Below, piece after piece: positions 24,010 to 35,270 of a stretch of 64,000 bases of DNA. The DNA is from Oncomelania hupensis. Lineage: Eukaryota > Mollusca > Gastropoda > Littorinimorpha > Pomatiopsidae. Within the stretch, counting starts at the first letter, position 1; the number at the start of each line of letters is the position of its first letter. Both the position numbers and the translations under genes were made by a program. Below the pieces are notes generated by a model, which worked only from the letters and a program-made list of their open reading frames with translations, made no database searches and was not told where the DNA came from. The DNA is taken from positions 62,366,769-62,430,768 of the forward strand of contig CM072517.1 of the NCBI GenBank assembly GCA_036898135.1, in the 5' to 3' direction.

Positions 24010-24335
24010 CATGGTTTTCGAAGGAGGTAAAATAAGAAGCAAACCGTTATAGTGTGTGTGTTTTTTTAATAAAGATATTCGAGCAGCAATCGCCTCTAGG
24101 GGCGTGTTCAATGTAACTGGGCTAAATAAAATATCTGATCGAACACATAAAGCGTTCCCACGGGAAATATTGGATTGCAAGCAAACGTATCCAGACAACT
24201 GAAGTATTTTATCAGGACTCAGAAGAGTTTCCTATAGACAAATTACATTTGGTCGGTTTTTAATAAACAGGAGCAACTGTTCGTAGTTGGCTTTAAGGCC
24301 TCTAATGTTCCATTGTATTATAAAAGTCATGATAG

Positions 24336-24669
24336 GAAGAAATAAGAATAGTACGCTTTATTTCAATCAATGTTGTACTCTTACGTATTTCCTTAATTAT
24401 AACTGACTATTTTTTAGCTGCAGATGGGAGTAATGACCCCTTTTGAGGTGACTCCTCCATGTCATTCTACCTTCAGGGAGGCGAAACGATTCAACGTTGT
24501 CTTTTTTGTTTTGTAAAGAAGACAGCGGACTTAAGAGTTTGTTAACAGTTTTGTGGTGATGGGCCGGGGAGGACGGGGGTCGGGAACCAGGCGCCCTCCC
24601 TCGTCCCGAAGATACAACAGAGTGTAGAGGTTTGGAAGGGGGGGTGGGGGGGGGGGGGACTGTCGACGC
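24336..24669. other. Low-information spacer within LINE 2
   Basis: This lies between the ORF1 and endonuclease pieces. It contains a G-run at 24640-24658 and no supported feature. Confidence 0.4.
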
Positions 24670-25110
24670 GGGCCGCCGGCGCGTTCACCTTGGGAGGTGG
24701 CATTGTCTTAGTGGTAGTCGGCCCGCTTGAACTCGGCCCCTGCTGATTACTAGAGGCAATACTTTTTTTTTTTCACAATCAAAAAGACGTTTTTTTCTAG
24801 AGTTTTTGTCAATTCTTTCAGAGAAATAATTATCGATCCTAGAGCAGAAAGTGGGAAAGTCCACTAGGAAACTTCCATCTCTCAATCTTTTAATGTCTTC
24901 GATCTGTCCGGACACTCCCCTCAAACCACTTTTCCACGACAAAAGGGGAAATCTTTTGGTTTTCGTTGGTCATCTTAACAATCAAGAAGCGTCGCCATGT
25001 TTGAAAAAGCCCAGATTCCTTGGCTGTCCGTCTTGTTTCACTGTCGCTGTCAGAGTCGTGTCCATTATTCGTATCCAGTCCGTAAAAATTTTTCGTTTGT
25101 TTGTTTGTGT

Positions 25111-25643
25111 AGACATTAAGCGTAGGCTCAACGATGGCAGAAATAAACGGTCACCTTAAGACAGGTGCCGTTCTAGGGAAGGGACAATGGACAGTCAGTG
25201 ACGTACATAGACATGGATCTGCCCCTCTTGCCAGACTTTGCGACATTTTTTAACAAGCCACAATCATCCAACCTCTGGCCATGCGGGACCAACGCACGGA
25301 GAATTTGGGGGAGAAAGAATGGATAAAAAGAACCTGTAAGACAGAAGAAAGAAAAGGGAAAAGTTGCCAAGTTAGTGGAAAGAGATAGGATGAAATAGAA
25401 TACAGGTGAAAGGACCAGAAAGGCAGAAGCAAGACAAAAGGGCAGAATAAGGGTTGGGCAAGCTTAGTCAATTCAATTCAATTCAATTCAATACAACTTT
25501 ATTTATCCACATAGGGCAATTACAAGATTTAGAAGCAGCTCATATTATTAAAATAAATAAATACATAAAGAAGTTTAAAAAACTGTGAAATTTAAAAGTT
25601 TATCACACGCACATGTCCTACCATACAAACATAAACCAAACAC

Positions 25644-25692
<49 letters not shown>

Positions 25693-25850
25693 ACGCACAT
25701 CATGAACACTCACAGACGACAGTTAAACAGTTAAATCAAATAAAAACATGAAGGTAAGAAAATAAGGTAAGAATATCATCAATGAATCATCAAATCAATC
25801 GGTCGATAAACAATCAATCAATCCCTGAATCAAGCCATCGTCGAGCGGTG
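25111..25850. other. Intron sequence with (CA)n
   Basis: No gene is seen. ATTCAATTCA repeats lie at about 25468-25492, (CA)n at 25640-25692 and (AATC)n at about 25780-25820. Confidence 0.6.
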
Positions 25851-26256
25851 TTTTTTTTTTAAATAAATAAATAAATAAATTTGCATTATGGCGGTGAGGA
25901 AAATGTTAAAGCGGAGATGATCGCATCAAATTTAGCAGTCGAATTGCGCAAGGAATAAAACTGTGGGAGCGGCGATTACCCTTACAGGCCGGTAAGGCAA
26001 AACGGCGCGGGATGGTAGCACTGAGAATTCGCCCGCCAGAACATGCTCTGGGGCCGAGGTCTTGTCAAATACGTAGCATCTTTACGCAATGCGTAGAGCC
26101 TACGAACAACGTAAACTCCGAAACGTGCTGGTCATGACGCTTGCGTAGGCTAAATTTAGCTGCGACGTTCAGCGCATAGTTACGACTGCTCCCCTCCTGT
26201 CGTAAACCTTTGCGTAACATCATACATGAACAAAGGCGGACATATTATTCTTTCGT

Positions 26257-26488
26257 ATGCTACTGAGGAGGAATTTCAGGTGCCAACGGATCCTTCGAGA
26301 TAGAACCAACCCATTTCATGTATATGATGATGTGGAACTGTTTGCTAGATTTCGTTTTCGGCGAGGAGACATCATTACTCTTGTTGATCTGTACATGATG
26401 AAGTGCGAATGTTGTGACGATGCGTACGAAGGATGTGTGTAAACGCATTGGGTTGTTATTCTAATGAAAAATGCGTTGTATAAATGCA

Positions 26489-26564
<76 letters not shown>

Positions 26565-27042
26565 TTTATTTTTATTTGTCCGGAGACGAGCTGGAACACC
26601 CACTCCCGAGGGGAAGTTCTCTGCTTCCATTGATGCAAGTGTTGATCGCATTACGGTTTTTTTTTTTCAATCAGGAGCATTTCAACAAACTATTGGAGAC
26701 CTGTTCAATGTGGACCGACGAACAGTAGGTAGAATTATTGCCCGATTCTCCTCAATTCTGTCTCTAAGGCTGGGGGAATACGTTAAGCTTCCAGCCACCC
26801 AAAGGAAAGCCGATGTTGTGATTGAGAGTTTTTACCAGTTCGCAGGTTTCACAAACGTACTGGGCTGCATTGATTGCACACATGTTCAGATAATTGCACC
26901 TGTCATCAATGAATTTGAATATGTCAACTGCAAAGGCAAGCACTCAATCAATGTACAACTCATCTGCAATGCAGAAATGCTCATCACAAACTGTGTTGTC
27001 CGCTGGCCGGGTTCAGTACATGACTCACGCATGTGTGTGTGA
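26257..27042 (+). pseudogene. HARBI1-like Harbinger nuclease, broken
   Basis: The N-terminal RILRDRTNPFHVYDD..FARFRFRRGDI text is followed by a microsatellite. The DDE_Tnp_4-type core comes next: FNVDRRTVGRIIARF (helix-turn-helix), LGCIDCTHVQI with the catalytic Asp, YVNCKGKHSINVQLICNA, RWPGSVHDSR with the second Asp. The last third is missing, replaced by (GA)n. The element cannot encode active nuclease. Confidence 0.85.
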
Positions 27043-27130
<88 letters not shown>

Positions 27131-27276
27131 CATGCCTGTAATTCCTTCCAGAAGGCATATTTCTTGTCCCAGAATATCCAACACAAAATAATGCCACCAT
27201 GGTATCGCGGGAGGAGGTCCTCCACCTGTCGGAGGGTGTTTTATTTTGCTCTGAAGGTGCTTCACAGCCTGCATTA

Positions 27277-27443
27277 AATCTGATTATTTCTTTTTTCACT
27301 TGGGGAGTTTTTGTCTGTGTTGTCCCATGTGCGTTTACACGCATGGTTATTTTATTCCACAGGGTTTGCTTTGTTTTTGCCGTAATTTTGTTGCTGAGCT
27401 TGCTGAACAAGTCATCTGAGTGTTGCTTGATCAGGTCAAGCAA
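27277..27443 (-). pseudogene. Myb/SANT-like DNA-binding fragment of Harbinger 1
   Basis: LDLIKQHSDDLFSKLSN...TLWNKITMRVNAHG has the spacing of Myb/SANT-like domains carried by Harbinger elements. Only this part of the partner gene is recognisable. Confidence 0.6.
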
Positions 27444-27989
27444 GCAGTGAACCTCTCATTCTGTAAAATTGGCGGACCTTGGCTGGGATACTTTAGTTTT
27501 TCCTTCCATCTTTGTCGTCTTCTATTTTTCTCGTTACGTCACGACAGAAGGAGAATACCGTGTTTTACCGGGTTTTCCCCAATTTGCGCCAAAAATATCC
27601 CAACTTTACTCTCAACGTAATACGTTACTCCGCAAGCGACAAAGCATGCGTGGTGACCACCAAGATACGCACTTGCGCAGCTACGATAGACGTAGGCTTT
27701 GCGCGTTCGTAAGTCATTGCGCAGCTACGTATTCGTCAAGACCTCGGCCACAGGGCACGATTTCATGTCGGGCTTTCAACCTATAGGGCAGTTTAACCCA
27801 AAATGCCTGTTTGCTGCAAGCCCGTAACTTGTCGTACGCGTGAGGCTTTCATGACGGGCTGATAGCAGGGCCGACAGAAAAAAGCCTCTCTATTTATAAC
27901 CGATTGACCTTGACATGAAATCTTGGGGGATTCTCTCTCAGCGCATGCGCATGATGCGTTTCTGGATTCCCGTCAAGCTGATTCTGGCG

Positions 27990-28180
27990 CGAGAAAGCGT
28001 AAACAACAAATAGAAGAAAAGAATGTGGTCGTAGAAAGGAAAACAAGGAGGGAGGAGAGGGCGAATGGGACGAAAAAAGACCGCAAACCCTACTGGCAGG
28101 CAAGCGAGATTGCCTGTCTTTGGGACTTTATTCGCGCAAACCGCGAAGTTCTCCTATCTTCGTTCACTAACAAAATCACA
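27990..28180 (+). pseudogene. Myb/MADF-like fragment of Harbinger 2
   Basis: RKPYWQASEIACLWDFIRAN and the following text to about 28180 resemble the DNA-binding partner of Harbinger elements. The start and end are unclear. Confidence 0.45.
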
Positions 28181-28435
28181 AACAAACCTTTTCTCTTTTT
28201 TTTGTGGGGTGGGGTGGGGGGGTGGAGGTGTTTAGATGTGTATGTGGTTGCGTGTTATTGACCAATGTACGCATGTTGTGTTTACATTTGTTTGTGTAAA
28301 GCGCTTTGTGATTTTGGAAATCGTCGTATAAATAGCCTGTTATTAGGCCTAATATTATTATTAAACTGAAAAACGACCTGTGGCGGCAGGTCAGCCCGCA
28401 TATGTATAGTATGTAATTGAGAGGCCTACGAGACT

Positions 28436-28648
28436 TCACAGCCTGTGATTGCCGCCGGCACTGAACATTTCCTCGATGTCGGGTTCCACATCTTCCACAA
28501 TAGCAAGGATTTCTTGCCGACGAAAACAAAACTTTTTATACAGCTTTTCATCGTCGTATATATCCAACGGATTTGTTTTGTCGCGGAAAACGCGATACCT
28601 CCTCCTCAGTTGTTGGCGCCTAGCACATATTGCAATGATCGCTGCCAT
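28436..28648 (-). pseudogene. HARBI1-like N-terminus, Harbinger 2
   Basis: Seventy residues with RRRYRVFRDKTNPLDIYDDE and KFCFRRQEILAIVEDVE match the N-terminal signature also seen in Harbinger 1 (RDRTNPFHVYDDVE). The frame then runs out at a deletion. Confidence 0.75.
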
Positions 28649-29316
28649 TTTGGAAAGGAGAGTTAGCGGCCTCTAAGGGCACTTAAAGGAGGGGGTAGGG
28701 TACGTTAACTTATGGGCTGTTACGGACCTTCAATCGGGCAGTAAAGTGTTTCATGAAAGCAGATTTTGGGGAGTTAAATGCCCGTCAAGGTTTAAATGCC
28801 TGTTAGATCATTTACAGGCCCGACATGAAATTGAGCCCTGTTCCGTTCGCCTTCTTGACGATTTGCCGATCGCAGAAAGAACCCATGTCTCTCTGCCTGA
28901 CACTGATGATCTTTGAACAGACATTGACAATGCTGGACAAGCTATTCCTATCCCTCACAGTCAGACTGTGGAACCAACAAACAAACGAAAAAGTCAGCAA
29001 GCTCTCAATGAAAGATTGATAAAACAAGCTGAGAATCTTAGAATCCACAGAGAAAGACTTCAGTTTCCGGAAAAGGTATATGTACAATCGCTTTTGGCCC
29101 CGTTTGACAATGCACTGTGTGTTCACATCCCATTTAAGCTTGCTGTCAAAAACTGTGCCCAAATACTTATATGTGTCAACAATGTGTCACCCAGCCAGAG
29201 AGAGGGGTAGCCGAGCCCGTGGAGGCACAGACAGCATTCTGAAGAATGGTTGGTATAAACTGCGTTCTGCAGTGTGCATGTAAACAAAGGGTAGAGGGGG
29301 TAGTGAAAATACTCAC

Positions 29317-29507
29317 AAACAGCCTATCCAGGTCAGCATCGTAGGCGGACATGATGGATAACAACATGGAGCCCGAACCTTGGGTTAAAAAAAAGTCGGA
29401 CAAGTGAATCTCGAACGTCATGTACTTGAAGGCGTCCCTCAGCACTCTGTTGGCTATGGCTTCCACGTCTTCCCCCTCTTCTTTTGTTCTGGCTCGCTCG
29501 ATCTGAC
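29317..29507 (-). CDS. Host gene, exon 3
   Basis: This 191-bp exon has acceptor CTGATGCAG and donor CTGTTT|GTGAGT. It begins with two bases completing a glycine codon from exon 2 and ends in phase 0. It encodes QIERARTKEEGEDVEAIANR..., then AFKYMTFEIHLSDFFLTQGS..., then AYDADLDRLF. The text is mixed polar and hydrophobic with no microsatellite character, so it is the best small-exon evidence that this is a real gene. I recognise no domain. Confidence 0.75.
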
Positions 29508-29637
29508 CTGCATCAGTTGCCAAGCCTGTCATGCTCCAGCTGAGCAGATTTTCTCAATATTAGTAGGACAGTTTCACTGTGAAAGTTATGGTTTTGAGCG
29601 CTGGTGTGCTGCTGCTGCTGCTGCTGCAGAACATCAA

Positions 29638-29935
29638 CTTTTTTTTTTTTTGGCTTCAGTTTATTATCCCTTTTTATCGGGAAACTCTGGGCCGCCTCCC
29701 CCGGGGAAGGCGTAGTCGCAGCCAGTGGCGCGCCCAAACCCTACCTACCTAACATTATTTGTGAATTTTTGAAATTTTTGCTGGGGGAGCAAACCGGAGT
29801 ACCCGGAGAAAACCCCCGAAGCGTTGCCCGAGTCGAAAGTAATTAATATTCGGAGAAACATAACGCCCAGATGCTGGATCGAACCCACACCTGTCAGGCG
29901 CCATTGGTTTCTGGCTTGTGGACAACTTCACACTG
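29638..29935 (-). mobile_element. tRNA-derived SINE-like repeat, copy 1
   Basis: This shares about 290 bp with 62800-63125, including the CGTAGTCGCAGCC, GGCGCGCCCAAACC and GGGGAGCAAACCGGAGTA blocks. On the minus strand it has an exact RNA polymerase III B box, GGTTCGATCC (29885-29876). The 5' head with the A box is missing in this copy. Confidence 0.75.
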
Positions 29936-30489
29936 CATATGTGCTATCCAAAGCCTTATTAAAGATTGGGGTCTATTTGGGGAGACATTTACACACCAGC
30001 TGTTCTCCTTTCACGCTTTTCGCTTTTTTGTAAATTTCCTAGTGTAGTATAATCTCATCTCATCTACGCAAATGTAATCTGATCTACCCAAATCCAGTCT
30101 AATCTAATCTACGCCTAATATTCTGACAGAATACTCGTCGACTCTCTTCGGTTCTGGCCGGCTCCATCTGATCTGGAATTTTGTATTAAGTTATTGAGGA
30201 GTATAAGCGACGGGTACAAGTATTATGCCAGAGCTGATGTCACATATGGCAACTGCGTGGCAGAAAGTTAAAGACCTCGTGTGCTTGTATCCCTGTACAG
30301 TGGAAGGGACCAAAGCGGATAAGATAGGATCCGGCTAAAGAAGGGCATTGGTCCATGTGTTAAGTCAGTGTGCGGTCTTTAGTAGGTTCTGAGGTTGGTT
30401 CTAACTTGAATCTTTTTGCCTTGAGCAGTTCTGTTAGCAGATGTGCGCGCTATATTATAACAATGACTTAGCTTATACGGTCAACTTAC
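29936..30489. other. Host intron 2, nothing recognised
   Basis: Unique-looking intron sequence with a short ATCTAATCT-rich patch at about 30045-30110. Confidence 0.5.
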
Positions 30490-30551
30490 CTAATATACCC
30501 ACCAGGAACCGCTTCTTCTTGGTGTAGTTTTTGCATTGGGGGTCTAAATTT
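30490..30551 (-). CDS. Host gene, exon 2
   Basis: This is a 62-bp exon with acceptor TTGTGTGACAG and donor ATTAG|GTAAGT. It encodes NLDPQCKNYTKKKRFLVGIL. One base enters and one base leaves, which joins exon 1 (two-base exit) and exon 3 (two-base entry) exactly. The satellite array begins about 5 bp upstream of the acceptor. Confidence 0.7.
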
Positions 30552-30555
30552 CTGT

Positions 30556-32750
30556 CACACAATCAGCACCATCAAACCACAGTTAGCAGAACGATCAACT
30601 CCACCAAACTACAGTAAGTAACACAATCAATACCATCAAACTACAGTTAACAACACCATCGACACCACCAAACTACAGTTAGCAATACAATCGACACCAC
30701 CAAACTACAATTAGCAACACAATCAATGCCACCAAACTACAGTTAGAAATGTAATCAACACAACCATACTAAAGTTAGCAACGCGATCAACACCACCAAA
30801 CTACAGTTAGCAACACAATCAACACCACCAAACTACAGTTAGCAACGCAATCAACACCACCAAACTACAGTTAGCAACGCAAACAACACCACCAAACTAC
30901 AGTTAGCAACACAATCAACACCACCAAACTACAGTTAGCAACACAATCAACACCACCAAACTACAGTTAGCAACACAATCAACACCACCAAACTACAGTT
31001 AGCAACGCAATCAACACCACCAAACTACAGTTAGCAACACAATCAACACCACCAAACTACAGTTAGCAACGCAATCAACACCACCAAACTACAGTTAGCA
31101 ACGCAATCAACACCACCAAACTACAGTTAGCAACACAATCAACACCACCAAACTACAGTTAGCAACACAATCAACACCACCAAACTACAGTTAGCAACAC
31201 AATCAACACCACCAAACTACAGTTAGCAACGCAATCAACACCACCAATCTACAGTTAGCAACGCAATCAACACCACCAAACTACAGTTAGCAACACAATC
31301 AACACCACCAAACTACAGTTAGCAACGCAATCAACACCACCAAACTACAGTTAGCAACACAATCAACACCACCAAACTACAGTTAGCAACACAATCAACA
31401 CCACCAAACTACAGTTAGCAACCCAATCAACACCACCAAACTACAGTTAGCAACGCAATCAACACCACCAAACTACAGTTAGCAACGCAATCAACACCAC
31501 CAAACTACAGTTAGCAACGCAATCAACACCACCAAACTACAGTTAGCAACGCAATCAACACCACCAAACTACAGTTAGCAGCGCAATCAACACCACCAAA
31601 CTACAGTTAGCAACGCAATCAACACCACCAAACTACAGTTAGCAACGCAATCAACACCACCAAACTACAGTTAGCAACGCAATCAACACCACCAAACTAC
31701 AGTTAGCAACGCAATCAACACCACCAAACTACAGTTAGCAACGCAATCAACACCACCAAACTACAGTTAGCAACGCAATCAACACCACCAAACTACAGTT
31801 AGCAACGCAATCAACACCACCAAACTACAGTTAGCAACGCAATCAACACCACCAAACTACAGTTAGCAACGCAATCAACACCACCAAACTACAGTTAGCA
31901 ACACAATCAACACCACCAAACTACAGTTAGCAACACAATCAACACCACCAAACTACAGTTAGCAACACAATCAACACCACCAAACTACAGTTAGCAACGC
32001 AATCAACACCACCAAACTACAGTTAGCAACGCAATCAACACCACCAAACTACAGTTAGCAACACAATCAACACCACCAAACTACAGTTAGCAACGCAATC
32101 ACCACCAAACTACAGTTAGCAACGCAATCAACACCACCAAACTACAGTTAGCAACACAATCAACACCACCAAACTACAGTTAGCAACACAATCAACACCA
32201 CCAAACTACAGTTAGCAACACAATCAACACCACCAAACTACAGTTAGCAACACAATCAACACCACCAAACTACAGTTAGCAACACAATCAACACCACCAA
32301 ACTACAGTTAGCAACGCAATCAACACCACCAAACTACAGTTAGCAACACAATCAACACCACCAAACTACAGTTAGCAACACAATCAACACCACCAAACTA
32401 CAGTTAGCAACACAATCAACACCACCAAACTACAGTTAGCAACACAATCAACACCACCAAACTACAGTTAGCAACGCAATCAACACCACCAAACTACAGT
32501 TAGCAACACAATCAACACCACCAAACTACAGTTAGCAACACAATCAACACCACCAAACTACAGTTAGCAACACAATCAACACCACCAAACTACAGTTAGC
32601 AACACAATCAACACCACCAAACTACAGTTAGCAACGCAATCAACACCACCAAACTACAGTTAGCAACACAATCAACACCACCAAACTACAGTTAGCAACA
32701 CAATCAACACCACCAAACTACAGTTAGCAACGCAGCTAGCACTACAAATC
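30556..32750. repeat. 32-bp satellite array, about 68 copies
   Basis: The unit is CACCACCAAACTACAGTTAG followed by CAACRCAATCAA, where R is A or G. The copies are nearly identical apart from this A/G dimorphism, which comes in runs (mostly G at about 31430-31890, mostly A at about 32130-32460). The edges are degenerate. One unit near 32098 is shortened by 3 bp. It lies in host intron 1. Confidence 0.98.
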
Positions 32751-33172
32751 TATAGATAACAACGCAAACAAAAACCACCAAACTGCAGTTAAAATCACTA
32801 TCAACACTGCCAAACTACAATTAAGAACACAATTGATGATGACGATGATAACAATGATGATGACTATGATGATCATGCTGATGATGATGATAACAACGCA
32901 TACAAAACCACCAAGATGCAGTTAAAATCACAATCAACACTGCCAAACTACAATTAAGAACACAATGTTGACGATGATGATGATGATGATGAAAACGATG
33001 ATGATGACGATTATGATAATGGTGGTGCTGATGATGATAATAACAACGCAAACAAAACCACCACACTGCAGTTAAAATCACAATCAACACTGCCAAACTA
33101 CAATTACAAACACAATCAACACTGCCCAAAAAAAATTAAAAACACAATGATGATGATGATGATGATGATGAC

Positions 33173-33256
<84 letters not shown>

Positions 33257-33949
33257 AACAACGCAAACAAAACAACCAAACTACAGTTAAAATCACAATC
33301 AACACTGCCAAAGTACAATTAAAAACACAATCCAAACTGCCAAACTACAAGTACATAACATTACATAATTTTTGCTTTAGGTCCAGCAGACTCTTCCGAG
33401 CCAAATCAGGACCGGACAACCCCCAATCCGCATAAAAGATCTGCTGAAACAACCCTAGTGGGAAAACTGAATACCCTCCACCAGCCAGTCACTTTACAAT
33501 AAAGACATCCCACGCAGGGGACGGCTGAGGCTTCACCCCAACTTATCGAACCCCCGTTTACAAAAACAAAATAGAATACAAACATCATTATAAATTATCA
33601 ACAAAACACATACATATAAAATGCCTACATTGCTAAATAATAACAACATAGGAAGCCCTAGTGACCACCTGGCAGAAAGTGTCCAATATTCCCAAGCTGA
33701 TCCAACAGACCTCATACACAAACAAGGAGTCTTGTCCCGGAAGAGTTTTCAAGAAAAAAGGTAGGAGACTGGTCTAGCGAAGAAGACGATAGTATAGCAG
33801 ATTGATAGAATAGAGCAGGAATGAGAAAGAGCAAATGAGAAAGACAGCGACAGTGGGAATTTAAAGCACTAAATTTCCAGAAAATGGGGATACTATTTAT
33901 ACTGAAACCCCCGGCACCCCAACGGGGGTAAACTACAATTAAGAACACA

Positions 33950-33988
<39 letters not shown>

Positions 33989-34125
33989 ATGATGATGATG
34001 ATGATGATTATGATGATGATAATGGTGATGCTGATGATGATGATAACATCGCAAACAAAACCACCAAGATGCAGTTAAAATCACAATCAACACTGCCAAA
34101 CTACAATTAAAAACAAAACGTTGAC

Positions 34126-34164
<39 letters not shown>

Positions 34165-34302
34165 AATAATGATGATAAAGGTGATGATGATGACGATGAT
34201 AACAACGCAAACCAAATCCACCAAACTGCAGTTAAAATCACAATCAACACTGCCAAACTATAACTAAAAACACAATCAACACTGCCAAAATAAAATTAAG
34301 AA
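32751..34302. repeat. Degenerate satellite units alternating with (GAT)n
   Basis: A decayed relative of the 32-bp unit (ACCACCAA..TGCAGTTAAAATCAC, then CAACACTGCCAAACTACAATTA) recurs at about 32770, 32905, 33055, 33265, 34060 and 34210, usually followed by a GAT/GATGAC run. It forms a higher-order repeat that is interrupted once by retroposon copy A4. Confidence 0.85.
33350..33931 (-). mobile_element. Retroposon family A, copy A4
   Basis: This is a reverse-complement copy within the satellite-derived block. AAACTACAA occurs on both sides (about 33341 and 33932), a probable short target duplication drawn from the repeat itself. Confidence 0.75.
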
Positions 34303-34305
34303 CAC

Positions 34306-34376
<71 letters not shown>

Positions 34377-34556
34377 CGACGACGATGATGGTGATGCTGC
34401 TGCTGTTGATAATGATGATGATGATGATTGTGAAGAAGAAGAAGAGAAAAAAAAAAGAAGAAGAAGAAGAAGAAGAAGAAGAAGAAGAAGAAGAAGAAGA
34501 AGAAGAAGAAGAAGAAGAAGAAGAAGAAGAAGAAGAAGAAGAAGAAGAAGAAGAAA
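34303..34556. repeat. (GAT)n followed by (GAA)n
   Basis: About 25 GAT units, then mixed sequence, then about 36 GAA units. This long purine-rich GAA tract ends 9 bp from the exon 1 donor. Confidence 0.95.
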
Positions 34557-34564
34557 GCAGTCAC

Positions 34565-34688
34565 CCTAGCGCCTGATGTATTTCCTCAATGAGGCCCATA
34601 GGGACGCCAGTTGTCGGCATGTCCAGCATCGTATCGCGGCGTTCCATGAAACTCTTCAGCGATACAGCCTTTGACAAGCTTTCGCTTG
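34565..34688 (-). CDS. Host gene, exon 1 of those found (5' end missing)
   Basis: This 124-bp exon has acceptor TTTTATTTTCTAACCAG and donor CTAGG|GTGACT. It encodes SESLSKAVSLKSFMERRDTM, then LDMPTTGVPMGLIEEIHQAL, with two bases at each end. It begins inside a codon, so at least one more exon lies upstream, beyond the nested transposons or outside the window. No family is recognised. Confidence 0.7.
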
Positions 34689-34691
34689 CTG

Positions 34692-35270
34692 GTTAGAAAA
34701 TAAAAGGCTTTGGGTTAAAAAGAATGCATTAATCCAATCATATCTTTGGAATAATACTAAAATATTATTCAGGAATAAAGTTATCTTCTTTGAGAAATGG
34801 GCCAAAGTGGGCATTAATTTTGTCGAAGACGTGTGGGTGAACGGTGATTTGCGTCCATTAGGTGAAATCGCTAACGTTGTTGGTCATAGCCCATCGCTGT
34901 ACTTTGAGTACGCAGCTTTGGGTACTGCACTGCGTGCGGCGTGGAGGCAACAGCAGAGAGAGCGCGAGACAGAAACACAGGCAATGTATGGTGAGGCCTG
35001 TAACCCCAATGATATTACACCCCGCAACTTTAGGACGCTCTTGACTCAAGACAAAGCTTGTCCCCCTATAAGTAATAATTTTTGGAGAAACAAATACAAC
35101 ATTACTATTGACAAATGTCATTGGTCCTTACCTAATGTGTGTACTAGGGAAGAACGCCTGCGGTTACTGCAGTGGAAGCTGCTTCACAATATTTATCCAA
35201 CAAACATTCTCCTACATAAAATGAAAATTAAAGACTCAAACAGGTGTGACCTATGCAACGAAGTAGATTA
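34692..35270 (+). pseudogene. L1-like LINE ORF2, C-terminal part, 5' piece
   Basis: The open frame contains LENKRLWVKKNALIQSYLWN, NKVIFFEKWAKVGINFVEDV, then LRLLQWKLLHNIYPTNILLHKM and the first half of a zinc-binding tail CDLCNEVDY. It is cut at 35270 by the LTR retrotransposon and resumes at 59446. The frame past 35271 is LTR sequence and not protein. The clade (L1/Tx1-like) is judged from the tail only. Confidence 0.75.

Larger units (their letters stand above)
20697..25110 (-). mobile_element. LINE family 2 (ORF1 + endonuclease), split by retroposons
   Basis: Minus-strand pieces of one non-LTR element appear in order. ORF1-like text lies at about 25085-24670 (GLFQTWRRFLIVKM, SPFVVEKWFEGSV, RLRDGSFLVD, VISRGRVQAG). 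The endonuclease N-terminus lies at about 24335-24024 (IIQWNIRGLKANYEQL). Endonuclease C-terminal text lies at about 23295-22886 (IVGDLNGHSPSWGSG, LDLAIC). The region before RT lies at about 21092-20697 (FDEECKTL). Copies A3 and A2 of retroposon A interrupt it. All pieces have stops or frameshifts. The RT itself is absent at the low-coordinate end. Confidence 0.75.
26052..27749 (+). mobile_element. PIF/Harbinger transposon 1
   Basis: The inverted ends share GGCCGAGGTCTTG..AATACGTAGC (26052 and, reversed, 27749). Inside are convergent remnants of a HARBI1-like nuclease (+) and a Myb/SANT-like protein (-), the usual two-gene Harbinger layout. (ATT)n at 26491-26562 and (GA)n at 27043-27128 interrupt it. 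It starts 3 bp from Harbinger 2. Confidence 0.8.
27752..28839 (-). mobile_element. PIF/Harbinger transposon 2, internally deleted
   Basis: The ends are inverted: AGGGCACGATTTCATGTCGG and, reversed, AGGGCTCAATTTCATGTCGG. The element keeps the transposase N-terminus on the minus strand and a Myb-like piece on the plus strand, so it lies opposite to Harbinger 1 but with the same convergent plan. The nuclease core is deleted. Confidence 0.75.
25851..29175 (-). mobile_element. LINE family 3, split by two Harbinger elements
   Basis: The RT C-terminus is read on the minus strand at 29162-28840 (TVFDSKLKWDVNTQ, SLFYQSFIESLLTF, IISVRQRDMGSF). It continues after the two DNA transposons at 26051-25870 (HVLAGEFSVLPS, NRRSHSFIPCAIRLLN). 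The 3' end carries an (AAAT)n tail at 25857-25880. The 5' part is missing. Confidence 0.8.

Noticed and set aside
30556..32750. Regular repeats resembling a CRISPR array
   Set aside because: There are no distinct spacers. The whole 32-bp unit repeats head to tail in an animal intron, so it is a satellite.
33084..34576. Long open frames of His, Ser, Met, Glu or Phe
   Set aside because: They are translations of GAT and GAA microsatellites without unique flanking protein.
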